From Myxococcaceae bacterium (GTDB lineage Bacteria; Myxococcota; Myxococcia; Myxococcales; Myxococcaceae): DNA of 64,000 nucleotides. The stretch is taken from contig JAFGNZ010000130.1 of NCBI GenBank assembly GCA_016926755.1, positions 1 through 64,000 of the forward strand, given 5' to 3'. The notes beneath the pieces are model-generated. The model was not told the DNA's origin and searched no databases. It saw nothing but the letters and a program-made list of their open reading frames with translations. Of this stretch, positions 23,483 to 33,092 are shown one piece after another (positions within the stretch are counted from its first letter, which is position 1; the number at the start of each line of letters is the position of its first letter). The position numbers were made by a program, and so were the translations under genes.

Positions 23483-24250
23483 ATGCCAGGACGAGTCGAA
23501 GGCAAGGTGGCGCTGGTGACGGGTGGAGCGTCGGGGCTCGGCGCGGCGTCCGCGCGGATGCTCGTGCGCGAGGGCGCGCGGGTGGCCATCACGGACATCA
23601 ACGAGGAGCAGGGCCAGGCGCTGGCGAAGGAGCTGGGCGAGGCGGCTCGCTTCTGGCGCCTGGACGTCACCCGCGAGGAGGACTGGAAGAGCGTGGTGGA
23701 CGCGGTGCTGGCCACCTTCGGCCGGCTGGACGTGGTGGTGAACAACGCCGGCATCGGCATCGTCAAGGACGTGGAGTCGCTCTCGATCGAGGAGTGGCGG
23801 CGGGTCCACGCGGTGAACCTGGACGGCGTCTTCCTGGGCTGCAAGCACGGGATCCGCGGCATGCGGCAGTGCGGCGCGCGGGGCTCCATCATCAACATGA
23901 GCTCCGTGGCCGGCCTGGTGGGAGTGGCCGCCTTCCCCGCCTACAGCTCGAGCAAGGGCGGCGTCCGCCTGCTGACGAAGTCCGTGGCGCTGCACTGCGC
24001 CCAGAAGGGCTACGGCATCCGCTGCAACTCCATCCACCCGGTGTTCGTGGAGACGCCCATGGTGGAGGCGCTGGCGAGCCTCTCCGGCAGCGCCACGGAG
24101 GGCAAGGCGCGGATGGCCAAGGGGATCCCGATCGGCAGGCTCGGCGAGCCTGAAGAGGTGGCGTACGCCGTCGTGTACCTGGCCTCCGACGAGTCCCGGC
24201 TGATGACGGGCTCGGAGCTCGTCCTGGACGGTGGCCTCACGGCCATGTGA
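23483..24250 (+). CDS. SDR family NAD(P)-dependent oxidoreductase
   Basis: 255 residues, classical short-chain dehydrogenase. Cofactor motif '[15 protein letters not shown]' (TGxxxGxG), an acidic residue in 'ITDINEEQG' favouring NAD, structural 'NNAGIGI', catalytic Ser in 'INMSSVAGL' and Y-x3-K in 'AYSSSKGG', and the C-terminal '[13 protein letters not shown]'. GAGGAG precedes ATG 23483. It resembles hydroxysteroid or cyclohexanol dehydrogenases, but substrate cannot be told from sequence. The adjacent isoprenoid-type gene makes an alcohol of terpenoid type possible. Confidence 0.9.
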   Translation: MPGRVEGKVALVTGGASGLGAASARMLVREGARVAITDINEEQGQALAKELGEAARFWRLDVTREEDWKSVVDAVLATFGRLDVVVNNAGIGIVKDVESLSIEEWRRVHAVNLDGVFLGCKHGIRGMRQCGARGSIINMSSVAGLVGVAAFPAYSSSKGGVRLLTKSVALHCAQKGYGIRCNSIHPVFVETPMVEALASLSGSATEGKARMAKGIPIGRLGEPEEVAYAVVYLASDESRLMTGSELVLDGGLTAM

Positions 24251-24336
24251 GCCGCCGCCCGGCCCGCCGGGACACCGACGCTGGATCTCCGCCCCTCGGT
24301 AGTAGGCTGTAGCCCCGTCACTGCGGTCGCACGGGG

Positions 24337-27300
24337 ATGCAGGGGTACAGAGCCATGGGACAGCGCACGGGCTACACCTTCCACGAGACAGTTCACGAGA
24401 GCCCTCGCTCGATGCTCATCCGGGCCACCCGGCGCAGCGACGAGTGCCCCGTCATCCTCAAGCTGCCCGGCAGCGACTACCTCGATCGGCGCCGCACGCT
24501 GGAGATCCACCGCGAGCACGCCATCGCCCGCCGCGTGGAGGGGGACGGCATCCTCCGGGTCTTCGGCGTCGAGGAGCTGAGCGATCGCGTGGCCCTCGTC
24601 CTCGAGGACTTCGGCGGCCGCTCCCTCCGGCACCTGCTCGATGAGCGCGGGCCGCTCAACGTGGACACCTTCCTCGACTACGCCATCCGCATCAGCGCGG
24701 CCCTGGGGCACATCCACCGCCAAGGCGTCATCCACAAGGACATCAAGCCGCAGAACGTGATCGTCAACCCCGACACCGGGGTACTGAAGATCGCCGACTT
24801 CTCCATCTCGGTCGCCATCGCGGTGGAGGCCGCCACCCCCGAGAGCCCCACCGCGCTGACCGGGACGCTGGCCTACATGGCGCCGGAGCAGACGGGCCGC
24901 ATGAACCGCGGCGTGGACTACCGCGCGGACTTCTACTCCCTGGGCGCCACCTTCTTCGAGCTGCTGACCGACCGCTGCCCCTTCGAGTCCAGCACCCCGC
25001 TCGAGCTGCTCCATGCCCACGTGGCCCAGGTGCCGCCCTCGCCCCGCCAGGTGTTCCCGGAGATCCCGGAGCCCATCGCCGCCGTCGTGCTCAAGCTGCT
25101 CTCCAAGGATCCCGCCGCCCGCTACCAGAGCGCCTGGGGGCTCATCGCGGACCTCGAGGAGTGCCAGCGCCGGCTCCGGGCGAAGCTGCTCCACTCCCCC
25201 TTCCCGCTCGGCACCTCGGACCGGGCGATCGAGTTCCGGCTGCCCCAGGGGCTCTACGGGCGCGCCGGGGACGTCGATCGCCTGGTCTCCGCGCACGCGC
25301 GTGCCGTCTCGGGCCGGGGCGAGCTGCAGCTGATCGCCGGCTCGGCGGGAATCGGCAAGTCCTCGCTCGTCAACGAGCTCCACCGGGCGACGGCGGCGAG
25401 CCGCGGCCGCTTCACCTCGGGCAAGTGTGACCAGCTCCACCGCGGCGTGCCCTTCGATGCCGTCCACCAGGCCCTGCGCTACCTCGTCCGCCAGACGCTC
25501 GCCGAAGGTGATGCGGCGGTGGAGCTGGCGCGCAAGGGCCTCGACGAGGCGCTCGGGGTGAACGCGGCCGTGCTCGTGGAGGCCGTCCCCGAGGCCCGGG
25601 CGCTGCTCGGCGATCAGCCCCCGCCCGCGCCCCTGCCCGCCGCCGAGTCCCGCAACCGCCTCAACCGCGTGCTGGCCCGGGCGCTGCAGGCCTTCGCCAC
25701 CCCCGAGCGTCCCCTCGTCCTCTTCCTGGATGATCTGCAGTGGGCGGACGTCGCCACGCTCTCGCTGCTCCAGGCGCTCGCCAGCGATCCGGACAGCCGG
25801 CACCTGCTGCCCGTCGGCGCCTACCGCGACACCGAGCTCTCCGCCACCCATCCCCTGGCCTTCACGCTGGCCGAGCTGCGCGCCACCGGCACTCCGCTCC
25901 ATGAGATCCACCTCACCCCGCTCGGCCCCGAGGAGACAGCCCGCATGGTCCGCGAGGCCACCGGCGCCGACACCGGCCGCGCGCTGGGGCTGGGCCAGCT
26001 CATCCACGCCAGGACGGGAGGCAACCCCTTCTCCATCCGCGAGTTCCTCCGCTTCCTGCGCGATCAGTCGCTGATCCACTTCGACACGCGCTCCGGCCGC
26101 TGGGAGTGGGATCTGGCCCAGATCGAGTCCCGGGAGATCCCCGGCGACGTGGCCGGGCTGATGGCGGACGAGCTGCGACGGCTGCCTCGGGAGACCGGGG
26201 ATCTCCTCCAGCTCGCCGCCTGCCTCGGCGTGGTGTTCGGTTTCCGAAACCTCGTGGCGATCCACGGCGCGACGCCCCAGGAGACGGCGCGGACGCTGTG
26301 GCGCGCCATCGAGCACGGGTTCGTGCTGCCGCTGAGCAGGGACTACCTGCTGCTCGATCTCCAGGGGGGCATTCCCCTCCCCGAGGATCTGGAGGTGTCC
26401 TTCCGCTTCCTCCACGATCGCGTCCGTCAGGCGGCCTACTCCCTGCTGCCCGCGGGCGAGCGCGCCGAGCGCCACGCCCGGATCGGCCTCCAGCTGCTCG
26501 AGGAGGCGCGGGCCCAAGGGACGCTGGAGGAGCGCGCCTTCGTCATCCTGCCGCACCTGGCGCATGCCCCGGAGCGGATCGGCCCGGACGCGCTGCGGAT
26601 CGAGCTGACCGATCTCCACCTCCGCGCGGGGCGCCGCGCGAAGGCCTCGGGGGCCTACCGCACCGCCTGCGAGCTCTTCCGGGCCGGAGGCGGGCTGTTG
26701 CCCCCGGCCGCGTGGGAGCGCGAGTACGATCGGGCCTTCACGCTCGAGCTGGAGCTGGCCGAGTCCAGCTACCTGGCCGGCGAGCTCGAGGCGGCCGCCT
26801 CGGGCTTCTCCACGCTCCTCGCGCGGGCGCGCACCCTCGGACAAAAGGCCAGCGTCCTCGCCATGCAGGCGACGCTGGCCTCGCTGAGCAGTCAACACAG
26901 CGAGGCGCTCCGGATCGGCTTCGAGGGCCTGCGCCTGCTCGGAGTGGAGGTGCCGAGCACGGTGGACCCGGCGGCGATCACCGCGGAGCTGGGCGCGGTG
27001 GCGGAGCAGCTCGCCGGCCGCGGCCCGGCGGACCTGCTCGATCTCCCCCGGATGAAAGATCCGAATGTGGAGCTCTCGATCAACCTGCTGGCCAGCATCG
27101 CGGCCTCGGCCTACATGGCCGATCAGCCCCTCTTCGCGCTGCTCGTGCTGCGGATCGTCCGGCTCTCGCTGGAGCACGGCAATAGCCGCCTCTCGGCCTT
27201 CGGCTACGTCAGCTACGGTGTCCTCCTGGCGGCGGCGCTCGATGATCCCGGCACGGGGCGGCAGTTCGGTCAGCTCGCCGTCGAGCTGTCCGCGCGCTTC

Positions 27301-29763
27301 CGGGATCCGATGCTGCACGCCCGCGTCCGCTACATGCGCGCTGGGCTGATCGATCACTGGACCCACGGCGCGCGCGCCGGGATCGCCGAGCTCACCGAGG
27401 CGTACAAGGGGCTGATGGAGAGCGGTGACTGGATCTACGCCGGGCACTGCCTGACCACGCGGCTCTGGCGGCGGGTGGCGGTGGGAGATCCCCTGCCGGA
27501 GATCCTGGCGGAGAACCGCCGCTTCATCGAGTTCCTCGAGACGAAGAGGGATCCGGACTCGCTGCAGATGTTCCTGAGCGCGCACTGGACGCTGCTGGCG
27601 CTCACCGGCGTCGAAGAGCCCGCGCCGGTGATCCCCTCCAGCGGGATGGGCAACACGGTGCGCGCGTACCTGACGATGGCCGCGGCCGAGCGACACTACC
27701 TGCTGCGGCGGCCGGCGGAGAGCCTGGCGATGGCCGAGGAGGTGGTGCCGCTGCTGCCATTCATCTCCGGCCACTTCCATGTCGCCACGCACGCCTTCTT
27801 CCATGCGCTGAGCGCGGCCGAGGCGTGCGCGAGCGCAGACGAGCCGCGGCGCCAGGAGCTGCTCCAGGTGCTGGAGCAGCACCGGGCCTCGCTGGAGAAG
27901 TACGCCAGCCGCTGCCCGGAGAACTTCTCGCCCTACCGCCTGCTGGTGAGCGCGGAGCTGTTCCGGGTCCAGGGCAAGGAGCCCGAGGCGCTCGCCGAGT
28001 ACGAGCGCGCCATCGCCGCGGCGCGCGCCAGCGGCTTCCTGGGGGTGGAGGCGATCGCCTGCGAGCAGGCCTTCCGCTTCCTGGCGAAGCAGGGCCGCCG
28101 CCTTGTCTCCTCGGCGTACCTGCTCGAGGCCCTCTACGCCTACGAGCGCTGGGGGGCCACCTCCAAGGCGCGGCTGCTGGCGACCGAGCAGTCCAACCTC
28201 CTGCTGTCCCACGGCAGCACGCTGCGACGCTGGGACGGCAAGCCTCGCGGTGGATCGACGGCCCCGTCGACGCTCCAGCTGGAGCACGGGACCTCCACGT
28301 ACCCGTCCAGCTCCGAGTCGATCTCCGAGTCGCTCGACGTGACGTCGGCGATGAAGGCCTCGCAGGCCATCTCCAGCGAGATCCTCTTCCCGCAGCTGGT
28401 CACCAACCTCATCCACGTCGTGATGGAGAGCGCGGGGGCCCAGCGCGGCGTGCTGGTGCTGCAGCGGGGCCAGGAGTTCTTCGTCGAGGCCTCGGGCGAG
28501 GTCGGCCACCGGGACGCCCCCCCCGAGCCGGCGCGGCCCCTGGCCGAGAGCGACGCGCTCTGCCACGCGATCGCCACCCAGGTGCTGCAAACGAGCGCGC
28601 ACGTGCTGATCGATGACGCCACCACGGAGGAGGCCTGGCGCGCCGATCCCTACGTCTCCAGCCGCAGCGTGCGCTCGGTGCTCTGCGCGCCCATCCGGCA
28701 CCGAGGACAGCTGCTCGGGCTGTTCTACCTGGAGAACAACCTCACCTCCGGGGCCTTCAACACCAGCCGGCTCAAGGTGCTGGGGATGCTGACGGCCCAG
28801 GCGGCCATCTCCATCGAGAACGCGGAGCTGTACCGGCGGCTCGAGGACTACAGCCACACGCTGGAGGATCGCGTCGCGGACCGCACCGCGGAGCTGTACA
28901 ACAAGAACGCGGAGCTGCAGCGGGCGCTGGAGACACTCAAGGCCATGCAGGCGCAGATCGTCACCCAGGAGAAGCTCGCCTCGCTGGGAGCGCTGACCGC
29001 CGGCATCGCCCACGAGCTGAAGAACCCGCTGAACTTCGTGAGCAACTTCGCCGCGCTCTCGCTCGAGCGGATGCACGAGCTCCGGGAGGGCGTGAACGGC
29101 GCCACGCCTCCCACGCCGGAGCAGCGGGAGGAGGTTGACATCACCCTGGGCGAGCTGGAGATGAACGCCCGGAAGATCCGCGAGCACGGGCAGCGGGCCG
29201 TCAGCATCATCGACGGGATGCTGCAGCACGCGCGCGGCAAGCGAGGCGACAAGCGGGCCGCCAACGTGAACCAGCTGGTGGAGGAGGCGGTGCGCCTGGT
29301 CCAGCACGGGCTGAAGGCCAAGAGCGCGCGGCGCAACGTGGTGATCGAGACCGCCTTCGACGCCACGCTGCCGGACGTCAACCTGGTGTCGGACGACATC
29401 CGCCGGGTGGTGCTCAACCTGGTGGACAACGCCTGCTACTCGGCGAGCGAGAAGGCGCTGCAGCCTGGGAGCACGGAGGCGGCGCGGGTGAAGGTGTCCA
29501 CGCGGTGGACGGGCAAGGAGGTGGAGATCCGCGTGCGGGACAACGGCAAGGGGATCCCGGCGCAGGTGCGGGAGAAGCTCTTCACGCCCTTCTTCACCAC
29601 CAAGCCCACGGGAGAGGGCACGGGGCTGGGGCTGTCCATCAGCCACGAGATCGTCGTGGTGTCGCTGGGCGGCAAGCTGTCGGTGGAGTCCGAGGAGGGC
29701 AGGTACGCGGAGTTCATCGTGGTGCTGCCGGGCGGCGGCCGGCGGGCGGACCCAGCGCTCTGA
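24337..29763 (+). CDS. Ser/Thr kinase - AAA-type ATPase - GAF - histidine kinase fusion
   Basis: 1808 residues (ATG 24337, or 24355 with CAGGGG upstream). Order: protein kinase (~10-280; catalytic loop 'HKDIKPQN', but DFG replaced by 'ADFSIS'); AAA/STAND-type ATPase (~310-600; Walker A 'GSAGIGKSS', Walker B 'LVLFLDDLQWAD'); a long helical TPR-like region; GAF (~1360-1500); coiled coil; HisKA with 'IAHELKNPLNF' (phospho-His ~1559); HATPase ending 'GTGLGLSISHEI'. It has no membrane segment. NCBI calls this architecture a trifunctional kinase/ATP-binding/sensor histidine kinase. No receiver is fused and no partner regulator is adjacent. The ligand and the reason for the DFS change are unknown. 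Confidence 0.9.
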   Translation: MQGYRAMGQRTGYTFHETVHESPRSMLIRATRRSDECPVILKLPGSDYLDRRRTLEIHREHAIARRVEGDGILRVFGVEELSDRVALVLEDFGGRSLRHLLDERGPLNVDTFLDYAIRISAALGHIHRQGVIHKDIKPQNVIVNPDTGVLKIADFSISVAIAVEAATPESPTALTGTLAYMAPEQTGRMNRGVDYRADFYSLGATFFELLTDRCPFESSTPLELLHAHVAQVPPSPRQVFPEIPEPIAAVVLKLLSKDPAARYQSAWGLIADLEECQRRLRAKLLHSPFPLGTSDRAIEFRLPQGLYGRAGDVDRLVSAHARAVSGRGELQLIAGSAGIGKSSLVNELHRATAASRGRFTSGKCDQLHRGVPFDAVHQALRYLVRQTLAEGDAAVELARKGLDEALGVNAAVLVEAVPEARALLGDQPPPAPLPAAESRNRLNRVLARALQAFATPERPLVLFLDDLQWADVATLSLLQALASDPDSRHLLPVGAYRDTELSATHPLAFTLAELRATGTPLHEIHLTPLGPEETARMVREATGADTGRALGLGQLIHARTGGNPFSIREFLRFLRDQSLIHFDTRSGRWEWDLAQIESREIPGDVAGLMADELRRLPRETGDLLQLAACLGVVFGFRNLVAIHGATPQETARTLWRAIEHGFVLPLSRDYLLLDLQGGIPLPEDLEVSFRFLHDRVRQAAYSLLPAGERAERHARIGLQLLEEARAQGTLEERAFVILPHLAHAPERIGPDALRIELTDLHLRAGRRAKASGAYRTACELFRAGGGLLPPAAWEREYDRAFTLELELAESSYLAGELEAAASGFSTLLARARTLGQKASVLAMQATLASLSSQHSEALRIGFEGLRLLGVEVPSTVDPAAITAELGAVAEQLAGRGPADLLDLPRMKDPNVELSINLLASIAASAYMADQPLFALLVLRIVRLSLEHGNSRLSAFGYVSYGVLLAAALDDPGTGRQFGQLAVELSARFRDPMLHARVRYMRAGLIDHWTHGARAGIAELTEAYKGLMESGDWIYAGHCLTTRLWRRVAVGDPLPEILAENRRFIEFLETKRDPDSLQMFLSAHWTLLALTGVEEPAPVIPSSGMGNTVRAYLTMAAAERHYLLRRPAESLAMAEEVVPLLPFISGHFHVATHAFFHALSAAEACASADEPRRQELLQVLEQHRASLEKYASRCPENFSPYRLLVSAELFRVQGKEPEALAEYERAIAAARASGFLGVEAIACEQAFRFLAKQGRRLVSSAYLLEALYAYERWGATSKARLLATEQSNLLLSHGSTLRRWDGKPRGGSTAPSTLQLEHGTSTYPSSSESISESLDVTSAMKASQAISSEILFPQLVTNLIHVVMESAGAQRGVLVLQRGQEFFVEASGEVGHRDAPPEPARPLAESDALCHAIATQVLQTSAHVLIDDATTEEAWRADPYVSSRSVRSVLCAPIRHRGQLLGLFYLENNLTSGAFNTSRLKVLGMLTAQAAISIENAELYRRLEDYSHTLEDRVADRTAELYNKNAELQRALETLKAMQAQIVTQEKLASLGALTAGIAHELKNPLNFVSNFAALSLERMHELREGVNGATPPTPEQREEVDITLGELEMNARKIREHGQRAVSIIDGMLQHARGKRGDKRAANVNQLVEEAVRLVQHGLKAKSARRNVVIETAFDATLPDVNLVSDDIRRVVLNLVDNACYSASEKALQPGSTEAARVKVSTRWTGKEVEIRVRDNGKGIPAQVREKLFTPFFTTKPTGEGTGLGLSISHEIVVVSLGGKLSVESEEGRYAEFIVVLPGGGRRADPAL

Positions 29764-29821
29764 GGCTCCGCTTCCCGAGTGGACGGGCCCAGGCGACCGC
29801 AGGCTGAGCCTTCCAGTCGGC

Positions 29822-31819
29822 CTAACGCGCGATCCCCGCGGCGAGCGCGGAGTGATGCGGGGGCGTCTCCTCGTCCGTATCGTCAGGAGCGCCGAAGGCC
29901 CCCCCGGTAGAGAGGTTCGCGCCACGCCGACCCAGGACGTCATGAACGGCCATGGGCGTGCTCGATCCCGGCACTGCGCGTGAGCCTGCGGGTCGGCACT
30001 CGAACTCCGCGCCGATGCGCTGGCGCAGGCGTTCGGTGACCAGGATCTCCGCCCTCGCGGCCACCTCGGCCAGTCGCGTCGCGGTGTCCACCACGTCTCC
30101 CACCATGGTGTAGTCCAGCCGCCCCAGCTCCAGCCCTCCGAGGCCGCCCAGGATCACCTCTCCCGAGTCCAGCCCGATCCCGACGCCGTGCACGTACTGA
30201 GACTCGTCGCCGCCGCGAGAGAACATCGCGCGGATCTGCTCCCGGGCCGCCGCGCACGCCTCCAGCGCCAGCCGCAGGTGCTCCCCCCCGCGGAACACCA
30301 CCAGCGCCGAGTCTCCCAGGAAGCGCTCCACCACCCCGCCCCGGGAGGTGAACTCGGGGACGATGACGTGGAAGTTCTCGTTGAGCCGCTGGATGACGGC
30401 CTCGGGTGACTTCTGGCGTGTCACCGGCGCGAAGTCCAGGAGGCGGACGAGGATCACCGTGGCGTCCACCCGCTCCCCAGCCAGTGAGCCCGGCTCCTGG
30501 GTCAGCGGGCGCAGGCGCTCGAGGACGCTGCTCTGCACGAACATCCGCAGGAGCGAGTTCTCCTCGATGGAGCGCGTCATCTGACGCACCTCGGCCACGT
30601 GCTTGAGCGTCTTGCCCAGCGTGACCTCGAGATCCTGGAAGTCGAGGGGCTTGGTCAGGAAGTCATAGGCGCCGCGGTTCATCGCGGTGCGCAGGTTGGC
30701 CATGTCGCTGTAGGCCGAGACGATGATCACCTTGGCCAGCGGGCTCACCTCGCCCACGCGGCCCAGGAAGGTGAGCCCGTCCATCCGCGGCATGTTGATG
30801 TCGGTGAGGATGACGTCGACGTCGGGGGCCTGGCGCAGCTTCTCCAGCGCGTCCTCGCCATCACAGGCGAAGGACAGCTCGTAGACGCCGTCGCGGAGCT
30901 GCCGGCGGAACGCCTGGCGCAGCATCACCTCCACGTCCGGCTCGTCGTCCACCACGAGGATCTTCGCCGCCTGGGGCCGAGCGGCCTGGACGATCGCGGA
31001 GAAGGCGGCGGCCATCTCCTGGGCGGACTGGAAGCGCTGGGTCGGATCCGGATCCAGGGCCTTGGTGAACAAGCGATCCAGCTCCGGGCCCAGCTCGGGC
31101 AGGAGCTGGGAGGGCGGCGCGTCCGGCGGGCGGAAGCTGCCGTTGAGCAGGTTGCCCACGGACTCCAGGGAGAAGGGGAACTTCCCCGTCAGCGCGCGGA
31201 AGATCACCACCGCGATGGACCAGAGATCGCTGCGGTGATCGAGCCCCATGTCGCCCCGGATCTGCTCGGGGCTCATGTAGCGCAGCGTCCCCACCATCCC
31301 GTCCAGGTTGTCCGGCGTCATCTCCGCGTTGCGGGACTTGAGCCGCACCAGCCCGAAGTCGAGGATCTTCAGCACCTCCTGGCCATCGATCCGGGTCAGG
31401 AAGAGGTTCGCCGGCTTGAGATCGCGGTGGATGATGCCCTCGGTGTGCGCGGCGGCCAGGGCGCGGGAGACCTGGGCGAGCAGCGCCGCGACCTGGCTGG
31501 CGGGCAGCTTCTCCCTGCGCTTGAGGCGGGTCTCCAGATCCTCGCCTTCGAGCAGCTCCATGACGATGTAGGGCTCGTCACCATCCAGGCCAAAGTCGTG
31601 GACCTGGACCACGTTCGGGTGGTGGAACCGGGCGATCGCCTTCGCCTCTTTCTCGAACTGGCGCCGCGCCCCCTCGGAGGAGAGCCGCTGGGACGTGGTG
31701 AGCTTGATCGCCACGCGCCGCTGAAGGTGCGGATCGAACGCCACCCAGATGGCACCCATGCCACCGCCGGCGATCTTCCGCTCTAGAACGTACCTGCCCC
31801 CAACCTTCCGTCCGGACAT
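29822..31819 (-). CDS. Ser/Thr kinase - response regulator - cyclase-homology fusion
   Basis: 665 residues. Kinase domain ~8-270: 'GGGMGAIWVAFD', 'VAIKL', 'HRDLKPANLFL', 'LDFGLVR', so all catalytic motifs are present. Receiver ~285-405: 'ILVVDDEPDVEVML', phospho-Asp in 'VILTDINMPRMDG', then 'SAYSD' and 'KPLD'. C-terminal class III nucleotide-cyclase homology: 'FLGDSALVVF' and 'LDYTMVGDVVDTATRLAE'. The first metal-binding Asp is replaced ('VILVRLLDFAP') and the usual Asn of the N-x3-R motif is Asp, so cyclase activity is doubtful. It converges on the giant kinase gene (58-nt gap), and the two could be linked in signalling, by inference only. Confidence 0.88.
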   Translation of the reverse strand: MSGRKVGGRYVLERKIAGGGMGAIWVAFDPHLQRRVAIKLTTSQRLSSEGARRQFEKEAKAIARFHHPNVVQVHDFGLDGDEPYIVMELLEGEDLETRLKRREKLPASQVAALLAQVSRALAAAHTEGIIHRDLKPANLFLTRIDGQEVLKILDFGLVRLKSRNAEMTPDNLDGMVGTLRYMSPEQIRGDMGLDHRSDLWSIAVVIFRALTGKFPFSLESVGNLLNGSFRPPDAPPSQLLPELGPELDRLFTKALDPDPTQRFQSAQEMAAAFSAIVQAARPQAAKILVVDDEPDVEVMLRQAFRRQLRDGVYELSFACDGEDALEKLRQAPDVDVILTDINMPRMDGLTFLGRVGEVSPLAKVIIVSAYSDMANLRTAMNRGAYDFLTKPLDFQDLEVTLGKTLKHVAEVRQMTRSIEENSLLRMFVQSSVLERLRPLTQEPGSLAGERVDATVILVRLLDFAPVTRQKSPEAVIQRLNENFHVIVPEFTSRGGVVERFLGDSALVVFRGGEHLRLALEACAAAREQIRAMFSRGGDESQYVHGVGIGLDSGEVILGGLGGLELGRLDYTMVGDVVDTATRLAEVAARAEILVTERLRQRIGAEFECRPAGSRAVPGSSTPMAVHDVLGRRGANLSTGGAFGAPDDTDEETPPHHSALAAGIAR

Positions 31820-31959
31820 GGACCGTCCACCCGTGCAAGAGCCGGAGCTGCGCCCCGGCAGTCATGTGGCACCGCCGCCGCTATTCTTCCTCACGACGCA
31901 GCGCATCTCAACGGGGTGGGTTAGAAGAGGGCTGCCTGGTTGCCCGGAGGATCGCCTGC

Positions 31960-33024
31960 ATGTCCATGCCCCGCCTGCGCCGTGTCCTGCTCGTCGGAAT
32001 GGGCGCCCTGCTGCTCCTGGGGGCCACGGGGGCTGGGGTGGGCTGTCACGCCTTCTCCGCGCCTGTCTACCGCGGGCCGAAGTCCGACCACTTCGATGGC
32101 GAGCGATTCATCAACCAGGAGCCGCGCGAGCCGCGCATGACGTTCTTCGAGTGGCAGCTGAACCGGGACCGGGGCCCCTGGACCGAGTGGACGGACGCTC
32201 CTCCGGGCCCTCCCCCACCCAGGCGCGTGGCCCGTGGCGCCCTGCGCGTCACCTTCGTGAACCACGCCACCACCCTGCTGCAGCTGGACGGGGTGAACGT
32301 GCTGACGGATCCGATCTGGTCGGAGCGCTGCAGCCCGCTCTCCTTCGTCGGCCCCAAGCGCGTGCGGCCACCGGGCCTGCGCTTCGAGGATCTGCCGCCC
32401 ATCGACGCGGTGATCCTCAGCCACAACCACTACGATCACATGGACGTGTCGACGCTGAAGCGGCTGGCGGAGCACTTCCCGAACGCGCGCTTCTTCGCGG
32501 GGCTGGGGAACAAGGCGTTCCTGGACTCGAAGGGCCTGCCCCACGTCACGGAGCTGGACTGGTGGCAGGAGGTGCAGCTCACGCCCGAGGTGAAGCTGGT
32601 GAGCACGCCCTCCCAGCACTTCTCCAACCGCGGCCTGGCCGATCGGAACGGGACGTTGTGGACCAGCTACGTGCTCCAGGGGCCGTCCGGGGTGACGTAC
32701 TTCGCGGGGGACACCGGCTACGGAAAGCACTTCCGCCAGGTGCGCGAGCGCTTCGGGCCGGTGAAGCTGGCGGTGCTGCCCGTTGGCGCCTACAAGCCGG
32801 AGCACTTCATGGAGGTGGTGCACGTCTCCCCGAAGGAGGCGGTGCAGGCCAGCCTCGATCTGGAGGCCCGGGTGAGCGTGCCCATGCACTACGGCACCTT
32901 CAACCTGGGGGATGACGGGCAGGAGGAGCCCGTCACCCAGCTGCGCAAGGCCCAGGAGGCCCGGCCCGAGCCGAGGCCGGAGTTCTGGGTGCTCGGCTTT
33001 GGCGAGGGCCGCGACGTGCCCTGA
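31960..33024 (+). CDS. NAPE-PLD/UlaG-like metallo-beta-lactamase-fold lipoprotein
   Basis: 354 residues from ATG 31960, which has GGAGGA at good spacing and starts a lipoprotein signal 'RRVLLVGMGALLLLGATGAG' ending in VGC; the track start at 31864 is upstream of this. The metal site is 'ILSHNHYDHMD' (HxHxDH-type), followed by His in 'SQHFSNRG', Asp in 'FAGDTGYG' and a terminal His in 'PMHYGTF'. This matches N-acylphosphatidylethanolamine phospholipase D-like hydrolases ('NHATTLLQLDGVNVLTDP'). Probably an envelope phosphodiesterase; substrate unproven. It is divergent from the kinase-receiver-cyclase gene. Confidence 0.87.
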   Translation: MSMPRLRRVLLVGMGALLLLGATGAGVGCHAFSAPVYRGPKSDHFDGERFINQEPREPRMTFFEWQLNRDRGPWTEWTDAPPGPPPPRRVARGALRVTFVNHATTLLQLDGVNVLTDPIWSERCSPLSFVGPKRVRPPGLRFEDLPPIDAVILSHNHYDHMDVSTLKRLAEHFPNARFFAGLGNKAFLDSKGLPHVTELDWWQEVQLTPEVKLVSTPSQHFSNRGLADRNGTLWTSYVLQGPSGVTYFAGDTGYGKHFRQVRERFGPVKLAVLPVGAYKPEHFMEVVHVSPKEAVQASLDLEARVSVPMHYGTFNLGDDGQEEPVTQLRKAQEARPEPRPEFWVLGFGEGRDVP

Positions 33025-33092
33025 CGCAAAGGGGTCCAACCAAAGTGAGCCGTGCGGCGCGAGAGCGCCGCCGACTCCCGGGGGCATCCCCC

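Noticed and set aside
24010-29943. 1977-aa minus-strand ORF
   Set aside because: It lies antisense to the kinase fusion and SDR gene; its Arg/Gly/Gln/His-rich translation has no domain, a known artefact of high-GC coding strands.
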